A stretch of DNA of 64,000 nucleotides from Prevotella sp. ne3005 (GTDB taxonomy: Bacteria; Bacteroidota; Bacteroidia; Bacteroidales; Bacteroidaceae), in NCBI RefSeq assembly GCF_900110085.1, contig NZ_FOCK01000005.1, positions 124,001 through 188,000 of the forward strand, written 5' to 3'. The translations under genes and the position numbers were made by a program. Within the stretch, counting starts at the first letter, position 1. Every line of letters starts with the position of its first letter. The notes below the pieces were generated by a model. That model did not search any database. It saw only the letters and a list, made by a program, of their open reading frames with translations, and was not told the origin of the DNA. Shown here piece after piece: positions 1-7,777 of the stretch.

Positions 1-1
1 G

Positions 2-802
2 GTGTGGACGATGAAGCTGACTAAGCTCAACGAGCAGGAATGTGAGGAGATGCAGCAGATGATGGAGCAGGAGGAGCCTTGGAACGCCGTGAACAGCGTA
101 CTGCTCAACCGGGCCTACCTGCGTGGTATGGTCTCATCAAAGCAGGAACTGCGCCTGTTGCGCAATAAGATTCTGGCCTATCACGGCTACCGTTTCCAGT
201 CGAAGGATCTGCAGGAGTATTTCGGTAAGGTAAGCTGGTACAAGCCAGGCAATGATAATAACGCCATCAAGCTGGACATCATCGAACAGACCAACATCCA
301 GCTCATTAAGAGCGAGGAGGCAGACAGGACGGAAGAGGTTTTGGGGGATGAACCCTATTGGGAAACGGAAGAGGGTGTGGCAGAATGCATCCGTGAGTAT
401 TTTGATGCCGTCAATAAGACTTTCGCAGAAGGGTCGGGCAAGAGTCCTTTCGACTTGGACAAGAAATACTATTCTGCCTATTGGAACGAAGTATATAATA
501 AGGTGAACGAGAAGGAAAGCAATGCCACATCGACAGAGCAGCTCTTTTTTGTGGATGACAACCACTGGACGGCAGGCCTGGAGACTCCCGTTGAAGCGAA
601 GGACATCAAGGTGGAGTTTCTGACAGACACTAAGGTCGAAGCCACATTAACCCTCGTGGATAAAAGGCATGGCCAAAGCCTGAAAGCCATTCTCACCCTA
701 GATTTTGAGGAGGCCATATGGCGCATCAGCAACTGGCTTGAAAAGAGTCACGATACCTCGGGAAGTATATTGGTTCGGATGGAAAAATATATAGGACGTT
801 AG
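2..802 (+). CDS. YARHG-domain protein, possibly 5'-truncated by window
   Basis: The reading frame is open from the first bases. It may start at the GTG at 2, at the ATG at 11, or upstream of the window. Residues of about 53-82 match the YARHG domain, an extracellular domain of unknown function: an LRNKILAYHGYRF stretch followed by LQEYF and WYKP. The C-terminal half (about 120-266) is acidic and not recognised; its end resembles an SnoaL-like stretch (LTLDFEEAIWRISNW), which is only a guess. It ends one base before the next gene, an exported protein, so the two are probably co-transcribed. Function unknown. Confidence 0.7.
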   Translation: MWTMKLTKLNEQECEEMQQMMEQEEPWNAVNSVLLNRAYLRGMVSSKQELRLLRNKILAYHGYRFQSKDLQEYFGKVSWYKPGNDNNAIKLDIIEQTNIQLIKSEEADRTEEVLGDEPYWETEEGVAECIREYFDAVNKTFAEGSGKSPFDLDKKYYSAYWNEVYNKVNEKESNATSTEQLFFVDDNHWTAGLETPVEAKDIKVEFLTDTKVEATLTLVDKRHGQSLKAILTLDFEEAIWRISNWLEKSHDTSGSILVRMEKYIGR

Positions 803-803
803 T

Positions 804-1415
804 ATGAAAAAACTATCATTAGCAATCATTTTCGCCTGCTTCACGCTGGCCGTAGCTGCACAAGAAGGTTTCCGAGTAGACTACCAGGGTGCTCGCCCAA
901 CAATCAATGACTTTGTGAAGGCCTATCTCACATCTATCCTCTCCGAAGAAGTAGAGGAATGTGACATGGAGGGAATAGCCATTTACAAAAGCCTGCAACG
1001 TGCCATAACCAGTAAAGAAAAGGGACGTCCACTCGAAGAGAACGTGACACTTACAATTGACACGAAAAACGGTTTCCTGGTTTATGAGCAAAAATACGAA
1101 GATTATGTATCAAGGATAGAGATGTGCTACTGGAATGAGTCAGACGGCAAACACAAGCTCTTTGCTGATAACAGATGGAGTTTCGAGAAAGGGAAACCCA
1201 TCCTCGGACAATACGACGGACTGAGTTTCTACCGCTACGACCATGCCACGAAGAAGATGAGCTGGTGTGAATCGCCTGGCTTCGACGTGGAATATTTCAA
1301 TAAATCCTATGCCCTGCCTCGTACGGGGAAGGACATCATCGTCACGACGTGGCATGAAGATGGCAAGAAGACCCAGAAGACACTGAAGTGGAACGGTCAC
1401 GGATTTAGCTACTGA
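804..1415 (+). CDS. Exported hypothetical protein
   Basis: A 203-residue protein with a clear signal peptide (Lys-Lys then a hydrophobic run to about residue 19, ending AVAAQ). The mature part is charged, rich in aromatic residues and probably beta-rich. I do not recognise the family. It starts one base after the YARHG gene and is followed by a strong hairpin terminator, so it is the last gene of that unit. Likely periplasmic or surface-exposed. Confidence 0.7.
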   Translation: MKKLSLAIIFACFTLAVAAQEGFRVDYQGARPTINDFVKAYLTSILSEEVEECDMEGIAIYKSLQRAITSKEKGRPLEENVTLTIDTKNGFLVYEQKYEDYVSRIEMCYWNESDGKHKLFADNRWSFEKGKPILGQYDGLSFYRYDHATKKMSWCESPGFDVEYFNKSYALPRTGKDIIVTTWHEDGKKTQKTLKWNGHGFSY

Positions 1416-1426
1416 ACGCTTGCAAT

Positions 1427-1825
1427 CTACAGCTCACCTTCGGGTGAGCTTTTTTCTTCAAATCCGAAAAACTCCTTTAATCCTTTTTTCTCCTTCAGGT
1501 CATCTATGGTAAATCCGTAATGACTGGCTGCTGCAAGGGTGATGACGCGTTCTAGAAATTCATCATAAGAAAGCCTGAACCACTCCTGCGGGATATCCAC
1601 ACAGATGGTTCCTCCACCATAGTGACTGCCTTCGTTCCATGCTTCGTCAAGCTCTGCTTCGTATTTGCCGTCATCCCTCTTGTTGAAGCAGTACCACGAT
1701 GTCCATTCTTCCATGCCCTCTACGTAGTGGCCTTCGAAATGTGGGGCAGAGTGCGACTTCGGCGAATAGGTGGCCTCGCCCTTCTTCGCATCCCTCCGAT
1801 AGATCATGAATTTTTCCTTGTGCAT
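1427..1825 (-). CDS. Hypothetical cytoplasmic protein
   Basis: A 132-residue acidic protein with no signal peptide or membrane segment. It is rich in Trp, Tyr and Glu, with a central GSHYGGGTICVDIP stretch. Family not recognised. Its 3' end overlaps the terminator hairpin of the convergent unit. It lies 79 bp downstream of the DUF1349 lipoprotein gene on the same strand and may share its transcript. Confidence 0.65.
   Translation of the reverse strand: MHKEKFMIYRRDAKKGEATYSPKSHSAPHFEGHYVEGMEEWTSWYCFNKRDDGKYEAELDEAWNEGSHYGGGTICVDIPQEWFRLSYDEFLERVITLAAASHYGFTIDDLKEKKGLKEFFGFEEKSSPEGEL
1430..1456 (+). terminator. Rho-independent terminator inside the end of the convergent gene
   Basis: AGCTCACC-TTCG-GGTGAGCT followed by TTTTTTC: an 8-bp perfect stem with a UUCG-type tetraloop and a U-tract. 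It serves the rightward unit. The same bases encode the last residues (SSPEGEL) of the leftward gene ending at 1427. Confidence 0.85.
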
Positions 1826-1904
1826 ATCTCTCTTATTTGTTTATGAAATATATGAGGGCAATGTTGCTTCCGATATGCGCCAGCTGTCATACGTTGTTAG
1901 TCAT

Positions 1905-2639
1905 TTACATGTTCTCGTCTGGCTGCTGGCCGTCGTGAGCCTTCCATGTGCATTCGGTAATCTTCATATCGGAGAATATGGCTGTAAAGGATGACTCTTC
2001 GGGCGAGCAGGCATAAATGCCGAAGCTGATTTCATCGGCGGCTGCAGGCATGTGGCAGACGCGCATCTGACTGAACGCCTGTCCGTCGGAAGAGCACTCG
2101 ATGCAGTAGTCATCCTCGCGGCGAGAGAACCGGTACCACATGGTTTTCACGTTTGCGGGAATAGCCGTCGTGGCCCAGTCAGAGTAGCCATTGTTTGTGA
2201 CTACACTGCCCAGATGCTGAAACTCCTCGTTCTCGTATTCCACCGAACCCTTCAGCCAGTTCTCGCTGCCAAGATACATCACGATACCACACTGGTCAAA
2301 ACGGTGATGACTGCCTGTAAAATCGGTCTTCACCACAAAGCTGAAGAACTTCTCACGCGTCTTCATCTGGAGGACAGGGGCGTTGTCGTTCTGAAAGTGG
2401 TAGTACGTGCGCTGCCACAGGTCTGTATGCGGCGCAGTGGTAATGACGATGGTGTCGCCCTTCACTTCATATCCCTTAGGCTCCCTTGTCCATTGGAGGC
2501 TGCTAAAATCAATGTGCCCACTATCGGCAATAGCCTCTTTGACGTTGTCTACAAATTCCATCTTCGATTCTTTTTGAGTTCGGTTTCCGCAAGCTGTAAG
2601 CAAGCAGAGACTGATGATAATGAAAATACCTTTTCGCAT
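1905..2639 (-). CDS. DUF1349 lipoprotein
   Basis: A 244-residue lipoprotein. The signal peptide ends in LLTAC, a lipobox with the acylated Cys at about residue 17. Residues of about 45-230 match DUF1349, a concanavalin-like fold also annotated as regulation of enolase protein 1: LWQRTYYHFQNDNAPVLQM, a GIVMYLGSENWLKGS segment and an FGIYACSPEESSFTAIF segment. The fold usually binds carbohydrate, but no substrate can be named here. A NifX-family gene remnant lies in its 165-nt leader. Confidence 0.85.
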   Translation of the reverse strand: MRKGIFIIISLCLLTACGNRTQKESKMEFVDNVKEAIADSGHIDFSSLQWTREPKGYEVKGDTIVITTAPHTDLWQRTYYHFQNDNAPVLQMKTREKFFSFVVKTDFTGSHHRFDQCGIVMYLGSENWLKGSVEYENEEFQHLGSVVTNNGYSDWATTAIPANVKTMWYRFSRREDDYCIECSSDGQAFSQMRVCHMPAAADEISFGIYACSPEESSFTAIFSDMKITECTWKAHDGQQPDENM

Positions 2640-2671
2640 ATTTAGTCGTTCTGGTTGTCTGATAATACAGT

Positions 2672-2776
2672 CTATTTCATTTGTTTGTCGAGTGTTACTA
2701 CGGTATAATAGGCACAGTGACCGAAATGGTCGTCTACCATGCCATCACGTGTTGGAATTGCTAATAACTTCATCAT
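2672..2776 (-). pseudogene. N-terminal fragment of NifX/NifB-family FeMo-cofactor-binding protein
   Basis: A 34-codon frame starting MMKLLAIPTRDGMVDDHFGH, then CAYYTVVTLDKQMK and a stop. This matches the start of dinitrogenase iron-molybdenum cofactor-binding family proteins (IPT-x-D-x-VDDHFGHC-x-YY) and then breaks off; the full domain is about 100-120 residues. A -7 box lies 30 bp upstream, so the remnant is probably still transcribed into the lipoprotein gene. Confidence 0.7.
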
Positions 2777-2805
2777 TATTTCACAAATACTATTAATTCA
2801 ATGGG

Positions 2806-2813
2806 CAAAGGTA
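2806..2813 (-). promoter_or_regulatory. Leftward Bacteroidota -7 box
   Basis: TACCTTTG on the minus strand (CAAAGGTA on plus). It is positioned to transcribe the NifX remnant and the DUF1349 lipoprotein gene. Confidence 0.6.
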
Positions 2814-2835
2814 CTCATAATTCCCCGTTTTTTTG

Positions 2836-2843
2836 TAAATTTG
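2836..2843 (+). promoter_or_regulatory. Rightward -7 box for the 2884 gene
   Basis: TAAATTTG, 40 bp upstream of the ATG at 2884. A good Shine-Dalgarno (AGGAGG) follows at about 2870-2875. It forms a divergent pair with the box at 2806-2813. Confidence 0.6.
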
Positions 2844-2883
2844 CAGCCATATTTAACAAATATATGAAATAGGAGGCTTAATT

Positions 2884-3066
2884 ATGGCACATCTTTGCGA
2901 AAACTGCAAATTCAGGGCACACTATGACAAGAAGCCCAATTCGTTGTTAGGCAAGTTCTGGCGTTGGCACATTAACTTCTGTCCAGGCTGGAAGGGTTAC
3001 TTTACTTCCCAAAGCGAGGAGAAGAAAGTTGAGTTGAGGGAAAAGTATAACTTCACCAAGTATTAG
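2884..3066 (+). CDS. Small Cys-containing hypothetical protein
   Basis: A 60-residue basic protein with CENC near the N-terminus and a third Cys at about residue 38 in FCPGWKGY, so it may bind a metal. It has a strong Shine-Dalgarno and its own -7 box, which supports it as real. Its stop is followed after three bases by another small gene and then the aminotransferase, suggesting a three-gene operon. Function unknown. Confidence 0.7.
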   Translation: MAHLCENCKFRAHYDKKPNSLLGKFWRWHINFCPGWKGYFTSQSEEKKVELREKYNFTKY

Positions 3067-3069
3067 TCT

Positions 3070-3213
3070 ATGGCACATTTCGGACAGTCTGATGATTTTA
3101 GGCGTGATGAGTTGATACGGATCATCGAGCATTCTGTTGAGAAATTGACGTTAGCGGAATTAGAGGCTCTATACTACGATATGACCACGAAGTCGTATAT
3201 CAATGATAATTAA
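3070..3213 (+). CDS. 47-residue hypothetical protein
   Basis: ATG at 3070, three bases after the previous stop, ending TAA at 3211-3213. The protein starts MAHFGQSDDFRRDELIRIIE and continues as an amphipathic helix rich in Leu and Glu. It sits tightly between two co-directional genes, so translation is plausible. Family not recognised. Confidence 0.6.
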   Translation: MAHFGQSDDFRRDELIRIIEHSVEKLTLAELEALYYDMTTKSYINDN

Positions 3214-3228
3214 GTGGATACATAGGAT

Positions 3229-4413
3229 ATGCGACCGTTATCAACAAGAACAGCAGGCTTTACGGATTCCGTTATCCGTAGGATGACCCGGATATCAAAC
3301 AAATACGGAGCCATCAATCTCTCTCAGGGATTTCCGGACTTCGACCCTCCAAAGGAGATCACAGACCGTCTGGCGGAAATTGCCCCTCGTGGTCCTCACC
3401 AGTATGCGATTACATGGGGAGCGCAGAACTTCCGTGAGGCATTGGCTAAGAAACAGAGTCACTTCACTGGTCTGGACATTGACCCTGATAAGAATATCGT
3501 GGTGACATGCGGATCGACGGAGGCTATGATGGCAGCCATGATGACGGTTGTGAATCCTGGCGACAAAGTGGCCATCTTCTCACCGTTCTATGAGAACTAC
3601 ACGGCAGACACCATTCTGAGCGGTGCTGAGCCGATATACATTCCACTCGTGCCGCCTACGTGGGCTTTCGATGCCAACCTGATAGAGGATGCGTTCAGGC
3701 AGGGTGCAAAAGCATTGGTACTCTGTAATCCGTCTAACCCCTGCGGTAAGGTCTTTACACGTGAGGAACTGCAGACGATAGCAGATATTGTAATAAGGTA
3801 CGATGGATATGTGATTACCGATGAGGTCTATGAGCACATCGTCTATGCGCCGCACAAGCACGTCTATATCTCCACACTTCCAGGCATGTGGGAGCGCACC
3901 ATCTCATGCAGCTCGCTTTCCAAGACCTACAGCATCACAGGCTGGCGGCTGGGCTATGTCATTGCCCCGGAACGCATCATCGACCGGGTGAAGAAGGTGC
4001 ATGACTTCCTGACTGTCGGTGCAGCGGCTCCATTGATGGAGGCTGCCATAGTTGGCCTATGTTTCCCAGATTCCTATTACGAGGGCTTGCAGGCACATTA
4101 TACTCACATGAAGCATCTGTTCTGTGACGGGCTTCGTCAGTTCGGATTGGAGTTTACTGATCCAGAAGGTGCCTATTATGTGATGCTTGATGTCTCGAAG
4201 TATGGTGTGAATGATGACCTGCATTTCTGTGAATGGCTTGCTGAGCATGTCGGGGTGGGAGCCGTTCCTGGCAGTTGTTTCTTCAAAGAGGATGTGCATC
4301 ATCTTATCCGTTTCCATTTTGCCAAGCGCGACGAGACATTACAAGCTGCCCTTGACCGTCTTTCAGAACTTGATAGCAAGGCAAGAACATATCAGTGTCA
4401 CCATTGGCGATGA
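3229..4413 (+). CDS. PLP-dependent class I/II aminotransferase (methionine/kynurenine type)
   Basis: A cytosolic fold-type I aminotransferase of 394 residues. The family transfers amino groups from methionine, kynurenine or aromatic amino acids to 2-oxo acids. Visible motifs: INLSQGFPDFDPP near residue 30, NPSNPCGK near 168, the aspartate loop ITDEVYEH near 197, and the PLP lysine K232 in SSLSKTYSITGWRLGY. The last dozen residues (KARTYQCHHWR) are not family-like. They come from a downstream acetyltransferase remnant read in another frame, so the original stop has probably been lost. Confidence 0.92.
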   Translation: MRPLSTRTAGFTDSVIRRMTRISNKYGAINLSQGFPDFDPPKEITDRLAEIAPRGPHQYAITWGAQNFREALAKKQSHFTGLDIDPDKNIVVTCGSTEAMMAAMMTVVNPGDKVAIFSPFYENYTADTILSGAEPIYIPLVPPTWAFDANLIEDAFRQGAKALVLCNPSNPCGKVFTREELQTIADIVIRYDGYVITDEVYEHIVYAPHKHVYISTLPGMWERTISCSSLSKTYSITGWRLGYVIAPERIIDRVKKVHDFLTVGAAAPLMEAAIVGLCFPDSYYEGLQAHYTHMKHLFCDGLRQFGLEFTDPEGAYYVMLDVSKYGVNDDLHFCEWLAEHVGVGAVPGSCFFKEDVHHLIRFHFAKRDETLQAALDRLSELDSKARTYQCHHWR

Positions 4414-4531
4414 CTGTTTTGTCGGCCCCAATGTCAGCATATACACCGCCTGTCACAGTACTGATCCTATGGACCGCAACTCCCGTCAGGAATGGGCAAA
4501 ACCTGTTTCTATCGTTATAAAGAATTTATGA
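4388..4531 (+). pseudogene. Internal fragment of a maltose/galactoside O-acetyltransferase
   Basis: In the frame starting at 4388 the translation reads ISVTIGDDCFVGPNVSIYTA, then CHSTDPMDRNSRQEWAKPVSI. This is the left-handed beta-helix region of the Lac/Maa/NodL sugar O-acetyltransferases; it is cut on both sides and has no start. It overlaps the 3' end of the aminotransferase and the start of the next small gene. An N-terminal fragment of the same family lies at 17629-17871. Confidence 0.75.
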
Positions 4532-4800
4532 CTGACTTTGATACCATCTGGCGCACTCAGGACGAAATCAGAACAGTGGTCAATGCTGTTCTGGGTGCGC
4601 TCGGCTTTGCCGCTCTTACCGAAGGGACGCAAGAATGTATCTGGAATCTCAGCTATAATGATCGACGGATGGCCATTGAACTGGAGTTGGCCAAGTATCT
4701 GGAGGAGGAAGAAGTTAACATGCTTATCAACCAGTTCCCAGTTACGGCTGACTATGACGGTGTAGGCTCGAAAGGAACAAAGTTCGTGTTTTACGTGTAA
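4528..4800 (+). CDS. Small hypothetical protein with a repeat insertion (paralogue at 11350)
   Basis: The start is taken at the ATG at 4528 because MTDFDTIWRTQDEIRTVVNA aligns with the start of the gene at 11350-11586. The two proteins match nearly end to end (RRMAI-LELxxxLEEEA/E, FPxxADYDGxGSKGxKFVFY). This one has 14 extra residues (LGALGFAALTEGTQ) exactly where the DNA carries a degenerate copy of the hairpin repeat also found at 12931. About 90 residues, acidic, cytosolic, function unknown. Confidence 0.7.
   Translation: MTDFDTIWRTQDEIRTVVNAVLGALGFAALTEGTQECIWNLSYNDRRMAIELELAKYLEEEEVNMLINQFPVTADYDGVGSKGTKFVFYV
4595..4637 (+). repeat. Hairpin repeat family B, degenerate, in frame inside a gene
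   Basis: GCGCTCGGCTTTGCCGCTC then TTACCGAAGGGACGCAAGAA. It aligns with the copy at 12932-12967 (GCGCTCGACCTCTGGTCGCT then TGCTACCAACGGGACGCAAG). It is absent from the paralogous gene at 11350-11586. Confidence 0.7.
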
Positions 4801-4897
4801 AAAGGGAACTCCCATTCCTGAGAATTCCCCGTGTCCTTTTTGAAAGGCATATGTAGAGGCAAAACGTACTCTTTATCTGCGTCCAAAGTGACCTGCA

Positions 4898-4942
4898 TTC
4901 TTGCGTCCCTATGGTAGCAAGCGACCGGAGGTCGAGCGGCTA
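4898..4942 (-). repeat. Hairpin repeat family B supplying the end of a gene
   Basis: On the minus strand it reads CGCTCGACCTCCGGTCGCTT then GCTACCATAGGGACGCAAGA. It encodes the last residues RSTSGRLLP and the TAG stop of the exported His-rich protein. Confidence 0.75.
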
Positions 4943-5547
4943 TGTCCATGGCGTGGTGTGTTGCTGGCCAAGGTGTGGTTTGAAATACCGTGACGCTTGT
5001 CAACTTTAACGGGAGCTTTTGGGTGATGCGGAGCTGGTGCAGGATGGCGCACAGCTGGAGCATGGTGATGCGGTGCAGGTTTGTGCATGTGAGCATAGTG
5101 TGAGCCGTGAATCCTGTTATGGCCACCCTTGTAGGTCACGAACACCGTCGGGTGTGCATTGTAGAAATGCCCTCTGTTGTAGTGAGAGTACACTGCAAAT
5201 GTCCAGCTGCCAGCTTTCCATGCTACAGGACGATAGAAGTGGGAGAGAGCCACATACTTGTCGTACTGCCAGCTGTTCAGAACATAGCGAAGGTCTGCGT
5301 TACGGCGATCCCACCAGATGCCGAAGACATCACCGTTTCCGTTCAGGCTCATCAGGTAGTCGAGATTGATCTCATAGACTGACTCATACTGTGCAGCGGT
5401 GAGGTTGAGCTCGTAAGCCATCTTGTCGCTCAGGAAGAGGGCTTCGTTCTTTGCTGCATTATAGCTCATTGCTTTGGCCGAGATAGTCATGACCATCATC
5501 ATTGCCAGGATCATCAGCCGATTAGTGCTCACTATCGTCTTCTTCAT
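4909..5547 (-). CDS. Exported His/Pro-rich protein
   Basis: 212 residues. A signal peptide runs to about residue 26 (hydrophobic Met-rich core, then SAKA). A globular part (about 30-120) is rich in Tyr and Trp, with MAYELNLTAAQYESVYEINL. The tail (about 140-205) is crowded with His and Pro (HHHAPAVRHPAPAPHH), which suggests metal or polyanion binding in the periplasm. The last nine residues come from a hairpin repeat. The upstream region shares a GGGGAAA-TCCCC box and the sequence TTTGCACCGTGAA with the exported His-rich gene at 17281, so the two are probably co-regulated. Confidence 0.8.
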   Translation of the reverse strand: MKKTIVSTNRLMILAMMMVMTISAKAMSYNAAKNEALFLSDKMAYELNLTAAQYESVYEINLDYLMSLNGNGDVFGIWWDRRNADLRYVLNSWQYDKYVALSHFYRPVAWKAGSWTFAVYSHYNRGHFYNAHPTVFVTYKGGHNRIHGSHYAHMHKPAPHHHAPAVRHPAPAPHHPKAPVKVDKRHGISNHTLASNTPRHGHSRSTSGRLLP

Positions 5548-5623
5548 ATCTTTATCTCCTATACTTTAAATTGTTACTATTATCCCTGGCTTACGCCAGC
5601 CCCTTATCAAGGGTCTTCAAATG

Positions 5624-5719
5624 TTCACGGTGCAAAGTACGGCATTTTCCTGCTGATTTGCAAAGGATAAACTCTAAAACGATAGGGGTAAAGTCCTAAA
5701 GATTCGGGGGATTTTCCCC
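5624..5719 (-). promoter_or_regulatory. Regulatory region with GGGGAAAATCCCC box
   Basis: Read leftward: GGGGAAAATCCCCC (5706-5719 on plus), then AATCTTTAGGACTTTACCCC, then about 65 bp further on TACTTTGCACCGTGAA. The same ordered set (palindromic G/C box, TTTAGG-N-TTT-ACC, TTTGCACCGTGAA) lies upstream of 17281. The -7 box itself has one base fewer than TAnnTTTG. Confidence 0.55.
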
Positions 5720-5817
5720 TCTGTAGTTGTATTGAACTGGTCAAATATGCTGAAATACCAAACTCTTGCGATGTAAAATGCCTTGCGGACGGTATTTCAT
5801 ATCTGATAGTTTCGCAG

Positions 5818-5825
5818 TAACTTTG
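5818..5825 (+). promoter_or_regulatory. -7 box for the 39-residue gene
   Basis: TAACTTTG in the context CAGTAACTTTGCACC, 52 bp upstream of the ATG at 5878. Confidence 0.65.
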
Positions 5826-5877
5826 CACCCAGATACTTTTAGCCATTTTACCAATTGTGAATTTAAAGGGTAAGTCT

Positions 5878-5997
5878 ATGGTAGTAACTAATGAGACCGA
5901 ACAAGGCCGACAGTACAAGGAATATACTCGTGAGGCCACAGGCAATAAAGCCGAAAGAAGCGCTCAGCTACTCGGTGGAGAGTTCTGGTACGAATAG
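5878..5997 (+). CDS. 39-residue hypothetical protein with its own promoter and terminator
   Basis: ATG at 5878, TAG at 5995-5997. The sequence starts MVVTNETEQGRQYKEYTREA and ends LLGGEFWYE. It is charged and soluble, with no membrane segment. A clear -7 box upstream and a strong hairpin terminator directly downstream make a monocistronic small-protein gene likely. Family not recognised. A small RNA carrying this frame by chance is the alternative. Confidence 0.6.
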   Translation: MVVTNETEQGRQYKEYTREATGNKAERSAQLLGGEFWYE

Positions 5998-6019
5998 CGC
6001 AGTTCCACAACCCGTTTGG

Positions 6020-6044
6020 AAGGCAGCCTTGGTGCTGCCTTTTG
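6020..6044 (+). terminator. Terminator of the 39-residue gene
   Basis: GGCAGCC-TTGGT-GCTGCC followed by TTTTGT. Confidence 0.75.
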
Positions 6045-6047
6045 TAT

Positions 6048-6869
6048 CTATTCTTCCCAGTCTATTTCCTGGAAGCGTGAGAAGCGTTTACCGTTCCGTT
6101 CTATCTGCTCAAAGAACATCTTTTCCGGACGTACCCAGTATTTGCGGTCGCCGTAGAGAGCCTGATAGACCACCATGCGTTCCTGAGTCTCTGAGTCGAA
6201 GGCTGATGCTATCAACTTGTACTTGTTTCCCTTGAAGTGCTGGAAATATCTTACCCGGTCTTCTGCGATGGGATAGTCAAGCAGCAGCTTCTCGATGAGC
6301 GGACAGTACCATGTCTTGAACTGTTCAGCCGTTGGGGTATGTCCTCCAGGGAAGTGATGGCTGTTCATATAGTGCTTCAGGAAAAGCGGCTCGAAGTGTG
6401 CCAATGTATCTTCCTCACCGAAGAGCCCCCATACGCGATCCTTATTATATATATTACAGCAGTCGAACTGGTGTACCTCCAGTTCCTCGAACTCACTGAT
6501 GAGTTGTTCGTCGATGGTGAAGTCCTGCTTGCCATCAGCCCTTGGTGACTTGTATTGATGGCTGCCGATACGTTCACGGAGGAAGTCGGACATCTTGAAG
6601 TGCGGATTGCCGAGTAGGGCAGGGATTCCTACAATCGGTGAGATCATCTGTGCATAGAACGAGCCGCAACTGTTGCCCACAAGCACGTCTGGTTTCTCCT
6701 TGTCACAGATGTCGCGGATAAGCCTGATGGCATCATGAGGGTGGAGTGGGAGGTCGGGGGTCAGCACGTGGGCTTTTCCCTCAAAAACCTCCCTCAGTGC
6801 CACAGCAGGCACACACTGGCCGCTGGCATAAAATCCGTGAAGGAACAATATCGTCTTTTCTTTCTGCAT
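6048..6869 (-). CDS. UPF0227 (YqiA/YcfP) alpha/beta-hydrolase fused to DUF1653
   Basis: Residues 1-190 form a small alpha/beta-hydrolase of the UPF0227 esterase type: LFLHGFYASG near the start, nucleophile elbow VGNSCGS, acid-region GEEDT and PGGHTPT with the likely catalytic His. Residues of about 200-273 match DUF1653 (RYFQHFKGNKYKLIASA, then VVYQALYGDRKYWVRP). DUF1653 usually occurs as a stand-alone protein, so the fusion suggests a shared substrate. The start is taken at the ATG at 6869, because the more upstream candidate lies inside the -7 box at 6879-6886. The leader is then only a few bases. Confidence 0.85.
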   Translation of the reverse strand: MQKEKTILFLHGFYASGQCVPAVALREVFEGKAHVLTPDLPLHPHDAIRLIRDICDKEKPDVLVGNSCGSFYAQMISPIVGIPALLGNPHFKMSDFLRERIGSHQYKSPRADGKQDFTIDEQLISEFEELEVHQFDCCNIYNKDRVWGLFGEEDTLAHFEPLFLKHYMNSHHFPGGHTPTAEQFKTWYCPLIEKLLLDYPIAEDRVRYFQHFKGNKYKLIASAFDSETQERMVVYQALYGDRKYWVRPEKMFFEQIERNGKRFSRFQEIDWEE

Positions 6870-6878
6870 ATCGGGTTG

Positions 6879-6886
6879 CAAAGGTA
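6879..6886 (-). promoter_or_regulatory. -7 box giving a near-leaderless transcript
   Basis: TACCTTTG on the minus strand. The expected start of transcription is about 3-6 nt before the ATG at 6869. Confidence 0.6.
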
Positions 6887-6939
6887 ATCAAAAATTTCTT
6901 ATTTACCCGAAAAAGTTTGTAAGATTGTAAAATAATGCT

Positions 6940-6947
6940 TATTTTTG
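6940..6947 (+). promoter_or_regulatory. -7 box for the metallopeptidase gene
   Basis: TATTTTTG. It puts the transcription start near 6953 and so favours the ATG at 6969 over the one at 6945. Confidence 0.6.
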
Positions 6948-6968
6948 CAGACATTTCTCTTGATAGAT

Positions 6969-7610
6969 ATGGCAATACAGGTGACATACAGGAGAACCAG
7001 GAGGCTGTCGATGCGCATTGTGAAGAACGGCGATGTTCATGTGTCGGCACCCATTGGCATGCCTAAGAAAGAAGTGGAGCGGTTCATTGAGGAACACCGC
7101 GAGTGGATAGCCGAGGCACGTAAGAAAACCTACGAGAGTCAGAAGCGCAGGGCTGACTTTTATAATCAGCTGCCGCTAAGGACGAGGGAACAGGCTGACG
7201 ATGCCCTGCGACGACTGAAAGCCCTGATAGAGCCGATGGTGGAGCGTCACTCCAAGGAGATGGGCGTGAAGCCAACCATTGTCCATTACAAGGCGATGAT
7301 CTCGCGTTGGGGTGTCTGCAATGTCAGGGACAAGTCCATCTGCTTCTCTGCCTATCTGTTGCTGTTGCCGGAATGGTGTGTCGAGCACGTGGTGGTTCAT
7401 GAGCTGTGCCATCTGTTGGAGCCAAGCCACAATGCCCGCTTCCATGCGCTGATGGACAAGTTCTTCCCTCGTTGGAAAGAAGCGCGGAAGGCTGCGATTA
7501 AGCGAGTGAAGATTGGAGCTTGCTCCGAATCATCCGAGCGTGAGCAGGCTCGACCGAAGGTCAAAGAAACAAGGCAAATCTGCAAGATGGAGGAAGACGA
7601 AGATGAGTAG
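6969..7610 (+). CDS. YgjP-like (DUF45) zinc metallopeptidase
   Basis: 213 residues from the ATG at 6969. The zinc-binding HELCH lies near residue 144, followed by EPSHNARF, which carries the third ligand His. ISRWGVCN and FSAYLLLLPEW upstream are also typical of the YgjP/DUF45 gluzincins. The cellular role of the family is not settled; it has been placed near M48 and SprT proteins. The last 30 residues (GACSESSEREQARPKV) look unlike the family. The DNA there (GCTCGACCGAAGGTC) resembles the core of hairpin repeat family B, so the tail may be repeat-derived. Confidence 0.88.
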   Translation: MAIQVTYRRTRRLSMRIVKNGDVHVSAPIGMPKKEVERFIEEHREWIAEARKKTYESQKRRADFYNQLPLRTREQADDALRRLKALIEPMVERHSKEMGVKPTIVHYKAMISRWGVCNVRDKSICFSAYLLLLPEWCVEHVVVHELCHLLEPSHNARFHALMDKFFPRWKEARKAAIKRVKIGACSESSEREQARPKVKETRQICKMEEDEDE

Positions 7611-7761
7611 CATTGCCCTTTTCATATTTGCTTCATCATAATTACTCAAAATCTGCTTGATTCTGGGTGTAAAGTTACGAATTATTGATAATTCTTTGTT
7701 TTTTTTGCCCCCAATATTAAAAATAAATCTGAAAAACTGATGCGTTTTCAGAAAATAGTCT

Positions 7762-7769
7762 TACCTTTG
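7762..7769 (+). promoter_or_regulatory. -7 box for the cobalamin riboswitch transcript
   Basis: TACCTTTG in TCTTACCTTTGTAGCG; transcription would begin near 7775. Confidence 0.65.
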
Positions 7770-7777
7770 TAGCGTGA

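Larger units (their letters stand above)
5548..5877. other. Intergenic stretch between divergent small genes
   Basis: Contains the leftward regulatory region described separately and the rightward -7 box at 5818. The rest is leader sequence; I see no further gene. Confidence 0.5.

Noticed and set aside
137-565. 142-codon leftward frame opposite the YARHG gene
   Set aside because: It is the complement of a clear coding frame, with unlikely composition and no promoter.
1806-1994. 62-codon rightward frame between the lipoprotein and hypothetical genes
   Set aside because: Antisense to both genes; no promoter and no recognisable product.
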